Shown here piece by piece: positions 25,611 through 35,536 of a DNA stretch of 64,000 nucleotides (positions are counted from its first letter, which is position 1; each line of letters begins with the position of its first letter). Below the pieces are notes generated by a model. The model ran no database searches. It was not told the DNA's origin and was given only the letters and a program-made list of their open reading frames with translations. The translations under genes and the position numbers were made by a program. Origin of the DNA: Streptomyces sp. NBC_00094 (GTDB lineage: Bacteria > Actinomycetota > Actinomycetes > Streptomycetales > Streptomycetaceae); NCBI RefSeq assembly GCF_026343125.1, contig NZ_JAPEMB010000001.1:5647501-5711500 (forward strand). Reading direction: 5' to 3'.

Positions 25611-26396
25611 GTGAAGCCCACCGACCGCCGCGGTGCCCTCCGGGCGGGCGCGGCCGCCGCCCTCGCGGGAGCCCTCGCCACCGCCTGCGGTACGGAGCCC
25701 CGCCCCGCACCCGCCCCCACCTCGGCCTCCCGCCGCCCGGGCACCGCACCGGCCCCCGCGCCGGCCGCCGCCCCCGCCCCCCGGCGCTTCCCCGGCCGAC
25801 CCGCCGAGATCGACCACGGCCCCCGCGACCGGCCCCGGATCGCCCTCACCTTCCACGGCCAGGGCGACCCCGCCCTCGCCCGCACCCTCCTCGGCCAGGC
25901 CGAGCGGGCCGGCGCCCGCGTCACCGTCCTCGCCGTCGGCAGCTGGCTCGACGCGCACCCCGGCATGGCCCGCCGCATCCTCGACGGCGGCCACGACCTC
26001 GGCAACCACACCCAGCACCACACCGACATCAACGCCATGACCGAGGCCGAGGCCCACGCGGAGATCGAGGCCTGCGCCGCCCGGCTCCGCCGCCTCACCG
26101 GCTCCGTCGGCACCTGGTTCCGGCCCTCCCGCGCCCTGCACGCGACCCCCGCCGTCCTGCGCGCCGCCCAGCGCGCCGGATACCCGCACACCCTCTCGTA
26201 CGACGTCGACTCCCTCGACTTCACGTCGCCGGGCGCCGCCGCGGTCGTCCGCAACGTCACCGACGCCGTCCGGCCCGGGTCGGTCGTCAGCCTGCACTTC
26301 GGCTACCCGGAGACCGCCGACGCGCTGCCCCTCCTCCTCGCCGACCTCGACCGCCGCGGACTGCGCGCGGTCACCACCACGGAGCTGCTGACCTGA
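25611..26396 (+). CDS. NodB-fold polysaccharide deacetylase-like lipoprotein with altered motif 1
   Basis: 261 residues. The start MKPTDRRGALRAGAAAALAG...ATAC has a twin-arginine-like signal with a lipobox Cys, then a Pro/Ala-rich spacer (about 28-60). The NodB domain follows. Motif 2 is GNHTQHH (metal His pair present), motif 3 FRPSRA, motif 4 YDVDSLDF and motif 5 VVSLHFG. Motif 1, normally TFDDG with the catalytic base and a metal Asp, reads TFHGQGD, so both canonical Asp positions are changed. It may have a different mechanism or only bind glycans. The stop overlaps the next start by 1 nt, so the two lipoproteins form an operon. Confidence 0.82.
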   Translation: MKPTDRRGALRAGAAAALAGALATACGTEPRPAPAPTSASRRPGTAPAPAPAAAPAPRRFPGRPAEIDHGPRDRPRIALTFHGQGDPALARTLLGQAERAGARVTVLAVGSWLDAHPGMARRILDGGHDLGNHTQHHTDINAMTEAEAHAEIEACAARLRRLTGSVGTWFRPSRALHATPAVLRAAQRAGYPHTLSYDVDSLDFTSPGAAAVVRNVTDAVRPGSVVSLHFGYPETADALPLLLADLDRRGLRAVTTTELLT

Positions 26397-27595
26397 TGGA
26401 ACACCTCACGCAGAGACACCTCACGGCGAGAAGCAGGACCCTCCTCGCCGCCGCCCTGCTCGTCACCCTCGCGGGCTGCGGGGCCGCCAACCAGGGCGAG
26501 AACGGCGCCGCCGCCGTGAAGAAGGCCGCGGCCCCCGCCGTACCCAAGCCGGCCGCCGCGCCCGCCGGGCTCCCCGGGATGCCGCCGGTCCTCGACCCGA
26601 ACGACGTCTACGCCGCCGACCGGCCGAACAAACTCTCCCCGGTGGTCAAGGACTTCCCCTCCCGGGTCTACGTCCCCAACACCAACTCCAACACCGTCTC
26701 GGTCATCGATCCCGCGACCTACCAGGTCGTCGAGACGATCCCGGTCGGCATCCAGCCCCAGCACGTCGTCCCGTCCTGGGACATGAAGACCCTCTGGGTC
26801 AACAACAACCGGGGCCACACCCTCACGCCCATCGACCCCGCCACGGGAGTCGCGGGCAAGCCGGTCGAGGTCCACGACCCGTACAACCTCTACTTCACGC
26901 CCAACGGCACGTACGCGATCGTCATGGCCTCCCTCGACCGCGAACTCGTCTTCCGCGACCCGCACACCATGGAACGGAAGAAGACCGTCCCGGTGAGCTG
27001 CTACGGCGTCAACCACGCCGACTTCTCCGCCGACGGACGGTACTTCGTCGTCTCCTGCGAGTTCTCCGGCGAACTCCTGAAGGTCGACACCGAGAAGATG
27101 GAGGTGATCGGCCAGCAGAAACTGCCCTTCGAGGGCGCCATGCCGCAGGACGTGAAGATCTCCCCGGACGGGAAGACCTTCTACGTCGCCGACATGATGG
27201 CCCACGGCGTGTGGGTGCTCGACGGCGAGAAGTTCACCACCCCGACGCTGCTGCCCACCGGCAAGGGCTGCCACGGCCTCTACATCAGCCGGGACTCGCG
27301 CGAGATGTACATCCCCAACCGAGGCGAGGGCTCCGTCTCCGTCTTCGACTTCGGCGCGAACAAGCTCACCAAGAAGTGGTGGCTCCCGGACGGCGGCTCC
27401 CCCGACATGGGCGGCGTCTCCGCCGACGGCAAGGTGCTCTGGCTGTCCGGGCGTTACGACTCCGAGGTCTACGCGATCGACACCACCAGCGGCAAGCAGC
27501 TCGCCCGCATCCCCGTGGGCGGCGGCCCCCACGGTCTGGCCGTCTACCCGCAGCCCGGCCGCTACTCCCTCGGCCACACGGGAGTCTTCCGCTGA
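26396..27595 (+). CDS. YVTN/40-residue beta-propeller lipoprotein
   Basis: 399 residues. Lipobox LLVTLAGC, an Ala/Pro/Lys linker to about residue 60, then six or seven propeller blades visible as repeats such as RVYVPNTNSNTVSVIDPAT, KTLWVNNNRGHTLTPIDPAT, KTFYVADMMAHGVWVLDG and KVLWLSGRYDSEVYAIDTT. The fold is a surface or periplasmic-side propeller of the YVTN/cytochrome d1-like type; no heme site was seen. It is translationally coupled (TGATG) to the NodB-fold lipoprotein, so the two probably act together outside the membrane, perhaps on a cell-surface polymer (inference). Confidence 0.85.
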   Translation: MEHLTQRHLTARSRTLLAAALLVTLAGCGAANQGENGAAAVKKAAAPAVPKPAAAPAGLPGMPPVLDPNDVYAADRPNKLSPVVKDFPSRVYVPNTNSNTVSVIDPATYQVVETIPVGIQPQHVVPSWDMKTLWVNNNRGHTLTPIDPATGVAGKPVEVHDPYNLYFTPNGTYAIVMASLDRELVFRDPHTMERKKTVPVSCYGVNHADFSADGRYFVVSCEFSGELLKVDTEKMEVIGQQKLPFEGAMPQDVKISPDGKTFYVADMMAHGVWVLDGEKFTTPTLLPTGKGCHGLYISRDSREMYIPNRGEGSVSVFDFGANKLTKKWWLPDGGSPDMGGVSADGKVLWLSGRYDSEVYAIDTTSGKQLARIPVGGGPHGLAVYPQPGRYSLGHTGVFR

Positions 27596-27601
27596 TCCGG
27601 A

Positions 27602-27638
27602 GGGCCCGGTTCGCCTCCGGGTCACTCACGCCGGGCCC
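27602..27638 (+). terminator. Possible terminator after the propeller gene
   Basis: GGGCCCGG (27602-27609) pairs with CCGGGCCC (27631-27638) across a 21-nt loop, just after the stop and before the convergent GNAT gene. Confidence 0.5.
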
Positions 27639-27745
27639 ACGGCCCCGACCGTGCTCACCTCCTTCGTTCCTCAGGAGGCTCCGCGCGCTCGGGGCCGTTC
27701 CCCGGCGCGCCCCTTCGGCTCACTCGCCGGTCCCGGCCGGCGGGA

Positions 27746-28384
27746 TCAGCCGGCCACCAGCAGCGCCTCCGACGCCACCGGGCGGAAGCCCGCCGCCTGG
27801 AAGACACGGACGCTGCGGGCGTTGCCCGGCGACTGCTGGGCCCACACCACCGCGCCCGGGGTGAGGTGGCGGGCCGCCGTCGCCAGGGCGCGTCCGAGAC
27901 CCCGGTGGCGTACGTCCTCGTCGACCTCGATCGCCGCCTCCCAGCGGCCCGCGACGCCCCTGCCCAGGACCAGGACGCCGCCGTCGGCCGCCCACACCCG
28001 GACCTCGTCGCGGAACTTCAGCGCCCGCGCCACCCGGGGATGGGAGGGGTCCTCGATCTCGCGGAGCTCCAGCGGGGGAGTACCCGGCAGGGCGTCGGCC
28101 ACCGTGAGCAGGTCGATCGTGTTCATGTGCCGGCCGGTGCGGGCCATCAGGGCGATGAGGAAGCCCGGGTTCATGCTCGCCGCGAGCGGATCGCTCGACG
28201 TGGCCGCCAGCTCCGCCCGTATCCACTCCGGATCGGCGTCCGTGAAGACGACCGAATGGGCGGTGAAGGCGAGCACGCCCGCGTCCCGCGGATTCGGCTG
28301 CGGCACCACCGTCGTCGAACCGTCCGGAGGCGGGAACTCCCCGCGCGCCGCCGCTGCCAGGATCCGTGCCACGTCGCTGCTCAT
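27746..28384 (-). CDS. GNAT-family N-acetyltransferase
   Basis: 212 residues. The acetyl-CoA binding motif is VRHRGLGRALATAARHL (R-x-x-G-x-G/A type), followed by ARSVRVFQAAGFRPV, the usual helix near the C-terminus. The N-terminal half (PRDAGVLAFTAHSVVF, DPEWIRAELA) is less typical and may determine the substrate. ATG 28384 is used because the longer frame would cross the divergent EF-hand gene's promoter. Substrate unknown. Confidence 0.8.
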   Translation of the reverse strand: MSSDVARILAAAARGEFPPPDGSTTVVPQPNPRDAGVLAFTAHSVVFTDADPEWIRAELAATSSDPLAASMNPGFLIALMARTGRHMNTIDLLTVADALPGTPPLELREIEDPSHPRVARALKFRDEVRVWAADGGVLVLGRGVAGRWEAAIEVDEDVRHRGLGRALATAARHLTPGAVVWAQQSPGNARSVRVFQAAGFRPVASEALLVAG

Positions 28385-28458
28385 ACCGCCATCATCCGGC
28401 AGGGGCGGGCCCGCTAATCTGACCAGCGTCAGAGAAGTACCGAGAAGGGGCGGAAGCA

Positions 28459-28674
28459 GTGGCGGACATCGAGTCGGCACGCACGGCATTCAACAAGTTC
28501 GACGCGGACGGGGACGGCTTCATCACCGCCGCGGAGTACAAGAGCCTCATGGCGCAGTTCGGCGACTTCAACGTCACCGAGACGGTCGCCGAGGTCCTCA
28601 TCAAGCAGCGCGACACCAACGGCGACGGTGTCCTGTCCTGGGACGAGTTCTGGGCCCACTACAGCAAGGCCTGA
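28459..28674 (+). CDS. Small EF-hand calcium-binding protein
   Basis: 71 residues with two complete EF-hand loops: DADGDGFITAAE and DTNGDGVLSWDE, each with acidic residues at positions 1, 3, 5 and 12. No signal peptide, so cytoplasmic; it resembles CabC/calerythrin-like Ca2+ buffers or sensors that are abundant in Streptomyces. GTG 28459 follows GAAGGGG by 8 nt. Divergent from the GNAT gene and followed by its own hairpin. Likely a calcium sensor or buffer. Confidence 0.9.
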   Translation: MADIESARTAFNKFDADGDGFITAAEYKSLMAQFGDFNVTETVAEVLIKQRDTNGDGVLSWDEFWAHYSKA

Positions 28675-28688
28675 TCCGCCCGCCCGGG

Positions 28689-28717
28689 CGGGCGGCACAA
28701 CGCTGAGTTGCCGCCCG
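28689..28717 (+). terminator. Terminator hairpin after the EF-hand gene
   Basis: CGGGCGGCA (28689-28697) pairs perfectly with TGCCGCCCG (28709-28717) around an 11-nt loop. An overlapping palindrome of C/G runs at 28676-28695 gives an alternative fold. Confidence 0.75.
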
Positions 28718-28742
28718 TCCGGGGCTCGGTGACGATCGTCCG

Positions 28743-29690
28743 GTGACGCTTCCCGGACCCGTCGGTACCCCGAGCCGTCTGACGGCGGCGGTCCTCGCCG
28801 CAGTCGCCGTCATCGCCGTCTTCGCCGTCGCCCTGCTGGGCGCGGGCCTGGCCCAGACGGGTACCGGTGAGCTCCGGATACCCGCCGCAGGGACGACCGC
28901 GCTGCTGCGGTTCCTCGTCCTCGTGGGCCTCGCCGTCCACGTGGGCGAACTCGCCGGCCGCCGTGTCGCAGGGGACGGGCCCCGGCCCCGCGCCCTCTCC
29001 GTGCCCGCCGCCCTGCTCGCCGCGGCCGCCTCCGCCGGACTCCTGGTGCTCCTCACCGCCGTCAGCGGACTGAGCCCGCCCGTCGCGTACGGGCTCCGCG
29101 AGGGCCGCCTCCTTCTCGTCACCGCCAACGCCTTCGCCCTCGCCGCCCTGTGCGCCGCCTCCCGGCGCCCGGTGCTGGCCGTCGTCCCGCTCGCCGTCGT
29201 GGTCGTGGCCGAGGCGATGCGCGCCCACCCCGAGACCACCGCCCCCGCCGTCGGTATCGGGCTCACCGTCGTCCATCTCACGGGCGCCTCGCTGTGGTTC
29301 GGCACGCTGCTGTACGTGCTGCGCACCATGCGGCTGGGGCGCGGCGGACGGGAGGTCCTCGTCCGCTACGCCCGGATGGCCGCCTGCGTGTACGCCGCCC
29401 TCGCGGTCACCGGCACCGTCTCGACCCTGCGCCGACTGCCGCTGGACGCCGTCCTGACCACGGCCTACGGCCGGATCCTCCTGGTCAAGCTGCTGCTGTT
29501 CGGCATGGTGAGCCTGCTGGCCCTGGCGGCCCGGAGCCGGATGCCGTCCGGCGGCGAGGCCGAGGGCCGGATGCCGTCCGGCGGCGAGGCCGAGGCTCCG
29601 GCGCGGATCGAGGTGGTCGTGCTCGCGGTGGTCGTGGTCGTCTCGGCACTGCTCACGGTGGTACCGGACCCGCACGGGGTCGCGGGCTGA
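28743..29690 (+). CDS. CopD-like polytopic membrane protein
   Basis: 315 residues with about eight membrane helices. The C-terminal half shows the CopD/YcnJ pattern: VVHLTGASLWFGTLLYVLR, AVTGTVSTLRRL and TAYGRILLVKLLLFG. Relatives bring copper across the membrane or into cuproproteins together with CopC; no CopC domain is present here. Between helices 7 and 8 is a duplicated 10-residue insert (RMPSGGEAE twice). GTG 28743 start has no strong ribosome site. Probable role in copper handling, based on family only. Confidence 0.75.
   Translation: MTLPGPVGTPSRLTAAVLAAVAVIAVFAVALLGAGLAQTGTGELRIPAAGTTALLRFLVLVGLAVHVGELAGRRVAGDGPRPRALSVPAALLAAAASAGLLVLLTAVSGLSPPVAYGLREGRLLLVTANAFALAALCAASRRPVLAVVPLAVVVVAEAMRAHPETTAPAVGIGLTVVHLTGASLWFGTLLYVLRTMRLGRGGREVLVRYARMAACVYAALAVTGTVSTLRRLPLDAVLTTAYGRILLVKLLLFGMVSLLALAARSRMPSGGEAEGRMPSGGEAEAPARIEVVVLAVVVVVSALLTVVPDPHGVAG
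29536..29595 (+). repeat. Two perfect 30-bp tandem repeats in the CopD-like gene
   Basis: Copies at 29536-29565 and 29566-29595 are identical. They encode (S/G)RMPSGGEAE twice in a cytoplasmic or external loop, keep the frame and look like a recent duplication. Confidence 0.92.
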
Positions 29691-29701
29691 CTCCGACGCC
29701 G

Positions 29702-30601
29702 TCAGGAGGAGGCGGCAGCGGGGACCTCGATCCGGCCGGTGAAGGGGGACCGGGTGTCCGCGCCGAGCCGCTGCTCGTAGCGGAGCTGTCGGCCCTCGTG
29801 CGGGACGGCGAAGCCGAAGGAGGACCGGTAGGAGGTCATCCGGTGGGTGCGCGCGTCGAGGACGAGGGTCTCCTCAAGGCCCGTCAGGACGATCCGCTTC
29901 TCGCCCGCCGTGACGCCGGCCTTCCGCAGTGTGTCGAGGGTGGGCCGGAACTCCAGGGCGGCCTTCGCGATCGCCGGCCGCTCCGTGCGGTCGGCGAGGC
30001 TCCCGGAGGGGATCCGGATGCGGAGCCGGATCTCGCCGCCGGTCCTGGTGACCTCGATCCGCTCGCCCTTCTCGGCGTAGTCGGTGAAGGAGCCCAGGAC
30101 GGTCAGCGGGTCCTCCACCTTCGCGGCGATCTCCGGGTCGGTCAGGGGCCCCTCGCGCCAGGCGGCGCCGGAGCCGCCCTCGCGCACGTACCCCGTGCCG
30201 TCGACGGCGAACAGCTCCTCGGGCGTGCGCTTGCCCTTGCTGAGGATCGTGCCGGTCTGGTGCAGGGCCTCCGGGGTGCCGGTCCGCTCCACCGTCGCGG
30301 AGTAGGAGGCGGTGCTGCCGGGTGCGCCGGACTGCTTCAGCGACTCCTCGCCGGTCACCGCGAAGACCCACCCGGCCTCGGCGCCCATGGCCGCCTCCGC
30401 CCGCGCGAGGAGCTCCGCCGGGCCGGCCTCGGTGTCGTCCTTCGTGCGCTCCGGAGTGGGCGTGCTCTCCGGAGCGGGGGAGGCGGACGGGGAAGCGGCC
30501 GTGGTCGCGGCCGTCGGGCCGGCGGGCTCCTGCGTCCCGCAACCGCTGACCGCCGCGAGGGCGACCAGGCCCGCCGCCACCCACACGCTGTGTATCCGCA
30601 T
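29702..30601 (-). CDS. Secreted lipoprotein of unknown function (LppX/LprG-like size and layout)
   Basis: 299 residues. Signal with lipobox ALAAVSGC, then a Thr/Pro/Ser-rich stalk (about 25-60) and a soluble domain beginning TEAGPAELLARAEAAM. The domain includes SYSATVERTGTP, VDGTGYVREGG and a long beta-rich C-terminal part. I do not recognise a specific family; the layout recalls LolA/LppX-type lipid-binding lipoproteins of actinobacteria, but no diagnostic motif was seen. ATG 30601 follows GCGGAG with good spacing. Own promoter upstream. Confidence 0.7.
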   Translation of the reverse strand: MRIHSVWVAAGLVALAAVSGCGTQEPAGPTAATTAASPSASPAPESTPTPERTKDDTEAGPAELLARAEAAMGAEAGWVFAVTGEESLKQSGAPGSTASYSATVERTGTPEALHQTGTILSKGKRTPEELFAVDGTGYVREGGSGAAWREGPLTDPEIAAKVEDPLTVLGSFTDYAEKGERIEVTRTGGEIRLRIRIPSGSLADRTERPAIAKAALEFRPTLDTLRKAGVTAGEKRIVLTGLEETLVLDARTHRMTSYRSSFGFAVPHEGRQLRYEQRLGADTRSPFTGRIEVPAAASS

Positions 30602-30661
30602 CTCTGCTCCGCTTCGTCCGACGCCGTGATCACCAGGTGTCGTGATCATCAGCGGTCGCGG

Positions 30662-30690
30662 ATTGTAGGCCGCGCGCGGCCCAGGATCAC
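30662..30690 (-). promoter_or_regulatory. Promoter of the lipoprotein gene
   Basis: On the minus strand TACAAT (30662-30667) is a near-perfect -10 and GTGATC (30685-30690) sits 17 nt upstream as a weak -35. Between promoter and gene two copies of CGTGATCA occur near 30625 and 30643, possible regulator half-sites. Confidence 0.55.
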
Positions 30691-30717
30691 CTCACCGGAC
30701 AAAGCGGGACGGAACTG

Positions 30718-32088
<1,371 letters not shown>

Positions 32089-32246
32089 GGAGAGACTCCT
32101 TGTGGGGGCTAGACGCCGTTGTCTGCCGGGGTGGTGCAGAACGGAGCAGGAAGATCGAAACGGGGCGTGACATGGGGTGGGGCACCGCACTCACCTTTCA
32201 GTGTGCGCGATGCCCCGGACGTTCGTACGAACAAAAGGGTACGAAA

Positions 32247-33515
32247 CTACTTCAGGCCGGGGTACAGCGGGTGCTTGTCGGCCAGCGCGGTCACCCGGGC
32301 CTTGAGGGCCTCGGCCTTCTCGCCGTCGAAGCCCGGCTTGAGGGTCTCCGCGATGATGTCGCCGACCTCGGTGAAGTCCTCGGCCTGGAAGCCGCGGGTC
32401 GCGAGCGCCGGCGTACCGATGCGCAGACCCGAGGTGACCATCGGCGGGCGCGGGTCGTTCGGAACGGCGTTCCGGTTGACCGTGATGCCGACCTCGTGGA
32501 GACGGTCCTCGGCCTGCTGGCCGTCGAGCTCCGAGTTGCGCAGGTCGACGAGGAGCAGGTGCACGTCCGTACCGCCGGACAGGACGGAGACACCGTGCGC
32601 GGTGACGTCGTCCTGGACCAGGCGCTCGGCGATGATGCGGGCACCGTCCAGGGTGCGCTGCTGGCGCTCCTTGAACTCCTCCGAGGCCGCGACCTTGAAG
32701 GAGACGGCCTTGGCCGCGATCACGTGCTCCAGCGGGCCGCCCTGGAAACCGGGGAAGACCGAGGAGTTCAGCTTCTTCGCGAACTCCTTCTTCGCGAGGA
32801 TGATGCCGCCGCGCGGGCCGCCGAGCGTCTTGTGCGTGGTGGAGGTCACCACGTCCGCGTACGGAACCGGGTTCGGGTGCAGACCGGCGGCGACCAGGCC
32901 CGCGAAGTGGGCCATGTCGACCCACAGGTAGGCCTCGACCTCGTCGGCGATCCGGCGGAACTCCGCGAAGTCCAGCTGACGCGGGTAGGCGGACCAGCCC
33001 GCGATGATCACCTTGGGGCGGTGCTCCTTGGCGAGGCGCTCGACCTCGGCCATGTCGACCAGACCGGCCTCGTCCACGTGGTAAGCGACCACGTTGAACT
33101 GCTTGCCGGAGAAGTTCAGGCGCATGCCGTGGGTCAGGTGACCGCCGTGCGCCAGGTCCAGGCCCAGGATCGTGTCGCCCGGCTGGGCGATCGCGAAGAG
33201 GGCGGCCTGGTTCGCGGAGGCGCCGGAGTGCGGCTGGACGTTGGCGTACTCGGCGCCGAACAGGTCCTTGACCCGGTCGATCGCGATCTGCTCGGCCACG
33301 TCGACGTGCTCGCAGCCGCCGTAGTAGCGGCGGCCCGGGTAGCCCTCGGCGTACTTGTTGGTGAGGACGGAGCCCTGGGCCTCCATGACCGCGACCGGAG
33401 CGAAGTTCTCCGAGGCGATCATCTCGAGGGTGGACTGCTGACGGCGGAGCTCGGCGTCGACGGCGGCGGCGACGTCGGGGTCCAGCTCGTGGAGGGGAGT
33501 GTTCAGAAGCGACAT
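32247..33515 (-). CDS. glyA: Serine hydroxymethyltransferase
   Basis: 422 residues. PLP enzyme that interconverts serine/THF and glycine/5,10-methylene-THF. Diagnostic blocks: MIASENFAPVAVMEAQGSVLTNKYAEGYPG, VQPHSGASANQAA, HGGHLTHG, and the PLP Lys in TSTTHKTLGGPRGG. In this operon it uses methylene-THF produced by glycine cleavage to make serine from a second glycine. ATG 33515; 31 nt after gcvH. Confidence 0.97.
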   Translation of the reverse strand: MSLLNTPLHELDPDVAAAVDAELRRQQSTLEMIASENFAPVAVMEAQGSVLTNKYAEGYPGRRYYGGCEHVDVAEQIAIDRVKDLFGAEYANVQPHSGASANQAALFAIAQPGDTILGLDLAHGGHLTHGMRLNFSGKQFNVVAYHVDEAGLVDMAEVERLAKEHRPKVIIAGWSAYPRQLDFAEFRRIADEVEAYLWVDMAHFAGLVAAGLHPNPVPYADVVTSTTHKTLGGPRGGIILAKKEFAKKLNSSVFPGFQGGPLEHVIAAKAVSFKVAASEEFKERQQRTLDGARIIAERLVQDDVTAHGVSVLSGGTDVHLLLVDLRNSELDGQQAEDRLHEVGITVNRNAVPNDPRPPMVTSGLRIGTPALATRGFQAEDFTEVGDIIAETLKPGFDGEKAEALKARVTALADKHPLYPGLK

Positions 33516-33546
33516 GAATCGATCCCTAGGGGTCTCGGGCCCGGTC

Positions 33547-33924
33547 TCAGCCGGCGGAGAACGCGGTGTACTCGTCGGCGGAGAGCAGCTCGTCCGGCTC
33601 GCCCGCGACACGTACCTTGAACAGCCAGCCACCCTCGAACGGAGCCGAGTTCACCAGCGACGGGTCGTCCACCACGTCCTGGTTCCTGGCGACGACCTCA
33701 CCCGTGACGGGGGAGTACAGGTCGCTCACGGACTTCGTCGACTCCAGCTCGCCACAGGTCTCGCCCGCGGTGACGGTCGAGCCGACCTCGGGGAGGTCGG
33801 CGTAGACGACGTCACCGAGCGCGTTGGCCGCGAACTCCGTGATGCCGACCGTCGCGACGCCGTCCTCGGCGGCCGTCAGCCACTCGTGCTCCTTGGTGTA
33901 GCGCAGCTGCTGGGGGTTGCTCAT
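33547..33924 (-). CDS. gcvH: Glycine cleavage system H protein
   Basis: 125 residues. Lipoyl carrier that moves the aminomethyl group between P and T proteins. The lipoylated Lys lies in ELESTKSVSDLYSPVTGEV. Starts MSNPQQLRYTKEHEWL at 33924; the open frame extends upstream without similarity. Third position-conserved gene of the unit after gcvT (77 nt gap). P protein is not in the window. Confidence 0.97.
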   Translation of the reverse strand: MSNPQQLRYTKEHEWLTAAEDGVATVGITEFAANALGDVVYADLPEVGSTVTAGETCGELESTKSVSDLYSPVTGEVVARNQDVVDDPSLVNSAPFEGGWLFKVRVAGEPDELLSADEYTAFSAG

Positions 33925-34001
33925 GACCTGATTCTCCTGGATCGGGGGAGTACTGATGAACGTGGGTCTCGCGGGATGAGACCGGGAATGAGACGACTGC
34001 G

Positions 34002-35126
34002 TCACTTCTGGCGCTTGTAGAACGGCAGCGCCACGACCTCGTACGGCTCGTGGGTGCCGCGGATGTCCACACCTACACCCTCGGTGCCGGGAGCGGCGTG
34101 CGCCGCGTCCACGTACGCGATCGCGATCGGCTTTCCGAGGGTCGGGGACGGGGCGCCGGAGGTCACCTCGCCGATGACCACGCCGTCCTTGACGACGGAG
34201 AAGCCGGCGCGCGGGACCCGGCGCCCCTCGGCGATCAGTCCGACGAGCTTGCGCGGCGGGGCGGTCTCGGCGCGCTCGGCGGCCTTCTCGAGCGCCTCGC
34301 GGCCGACGAAGCGACCCTCGTTGGTCGTCTTCTCGAACTTGACGACCCGGCCGAGACCGGCGTCGAAGGGGGTGAGGGCGGTCGTCAGCTCGTGGCCGTA
34401 CAGCGGCATGCCCGCCTCCAGGCGGAGCGTGTCGCGGCAGGACAGGCCGCAGGGGATCAGGCCGACCGGGGCGCCCGCCTCGGTCAGGGCCTTCCAGACG
34501 CCCTCGGCGTGCTCGGGCTTCAGGAACAGCTCGAAGCCGTCCTCACCGGTGTAGCCGGTACGGGCGATCAGCGCGGGCACGCCCGCGACGGTGCCGGGCA
34601 GACCGGCGTAGTACTTCAGACCGTCCAGGTCGGCGTCGGTGAGCGACTTCAGGATGCCGGGGGACTCCGGGCCCTGGACGGCGATCAGGGCGTACGCGTC
34701 GCGGTCGTCGCGCACCTCGGCGTCGAAGCCGGCCGCGCGCTCGGTCAGCGCGTCCAGGACGATCTGGGCGTTGGAGGCGTTCGCCACGACCATGTACTCG
34801 GTCTCGCCGAGGCGGTAGACGATCAGGTCGTCGAGGATGCCGCCGTCCTCCTGGCAGATCATCGTGTAGCGGGCGCGGCCCACGCCCACCGTGGAGATGT
34901 TGCCGACGAGGGCGTGGTCGAGGAGCTCGACGGCCCCCGGGCCCGTGACGGTGATCTCGCCCATGTGGGAGAGGTCGAAGAGACCGGCCTTGGTACGGAC
35001 GGCGATGTGCTCGTCACGCTCGCTGGCGTAACGCAGCGGCATGTCCCAGCCCGCGAAGTCGGTCATGGTCGCGCCCAGCGAACGATGCAGCGCATCGAGG
35101 GCGGTCAGACGGGGGGCAGTGCTCAT
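34002..35126 (-). CDS. gcvT: Glycine cleavage system T protein (aminomethyltransferase)
   Basis: 374 residues. Transfers the aminomethyl carbon from H protein to THF, releasing ammonia. Blocks: FAGWDMPLRYASERDEHIAVR, GLFDLSHMGEI, RTGYTGEDGFELF and CRDTLRLEAGMPLYGHEL. ATG 35126 with GGGAG upstream. First gene after the glycine riboswitch leader. Confidence 0.97.
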   Translation of the reverse strand: MSTAPRLTALDALHRSLGATMTDFAGWDMPLRYASERDEHIAVRTKAGLFDLSHMGEITVTGPGAVELLDHALVGNISTVGVGRARYTMICQEDGGILDDLIVYRLGETEYMVVANASNAQIVLDALTERAAGFDAEVRDDRDAYALIAVQGPESPGILKSLTDADLDGLKYYAGLPGTVAGVPALIARTGYTGEDGFELFLKPEHAEGVWKALTEAGAPVGLIPCGLSCRDTLRLEAGMPLYGHELTTALTPFDAGLGRVVKFEKTTNEGRFVGREALEKAAERAETAPPRKLVGLIAEGRRVPRAGFSVVKDGVVIGEVTSGAPSPTLGKPIAIAYVDAAHAAPGTEGVGVDIRGTHEPYEVVALPFYKRQK

Positions 35127-35193
35127 GGGGTGGCTCCCGGATCCCAAGGGCGGTTCGGTGACGAAACACATGACGGGCGAGGACGTCCTCCCC

Positions 35194-35380
35194 ATCTGTC
35201 ATGGAACCTGAGAGGTTCACCGAGGGCATCCTCGGCTTGCACCTTGGGTGGGGACACGGCAGGGTGTCCCGCTTTTCAGATCTGCCTCATCCACGCGGTA
35301 CGGGGCCTGAGAGATTCAAGGGAGGGTCTTGCTCCTTCGGCGTCCGGACACCTGAGGTGGTCCGAAACTCTCCCGCGCGG
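35194..35380 (-). ncRNA. Tandem glycine riboswitch upstream of gcvT
   Basis: Read on the minus strand the leader shows both glycine aptamers in order. Aptamer 1: GGGAGAGT (35368-35375), CCGAAGGAGCAA (35329-35340) and CTCTCAGG (35306-35313). Aptamer 2: GTGCAAGCCGAGG (35230-35242) and a second CTCTCAGG (35207-35214). These are the conserved core elements of the family, which binds glycine cooperatively and usually turns on glycine degradation. It ends about 70 nt before gcvT, leaving room for an expression platform. Confidence 0.93.
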
Positions 35381-35466
35381 ATTCGAGCGGCCGGTATGCG
35401 GTTGTATGGCGACTGTGCGCGCCTGGCGCGGACATCATTGCACGCGTGCTCCGCGCGGCACATCAC

Positions 35467-35494
35467 TTGTATCTCATTACCGCTTCTTTACACT
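35467..35494 (+). promoter_or_regulatory. Promoter of the P-loop gene
   Basis: TTGTAT (35467-35472) and TACACT (35489-35494) are separated by 16 nt, close to the vegetative consensus. The predicted start near 35501 lies 36 nt before the ATG at 35537. Confidence 0.65.
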
Positions 35495-35536
35495 TTGTGG
35501 GCAAGGGTCTTCCGAGGCCCGGCAGGGGGAGCAGCG

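Noticed and set aside
35201..35536. N-terminal extension of the P-loop protein across the riboswitch region
   Set aside because: The frame happens to be open, but it overlaps the riboswitch and the promoter at 35467; ATG 35537 has a clear ribosome site.
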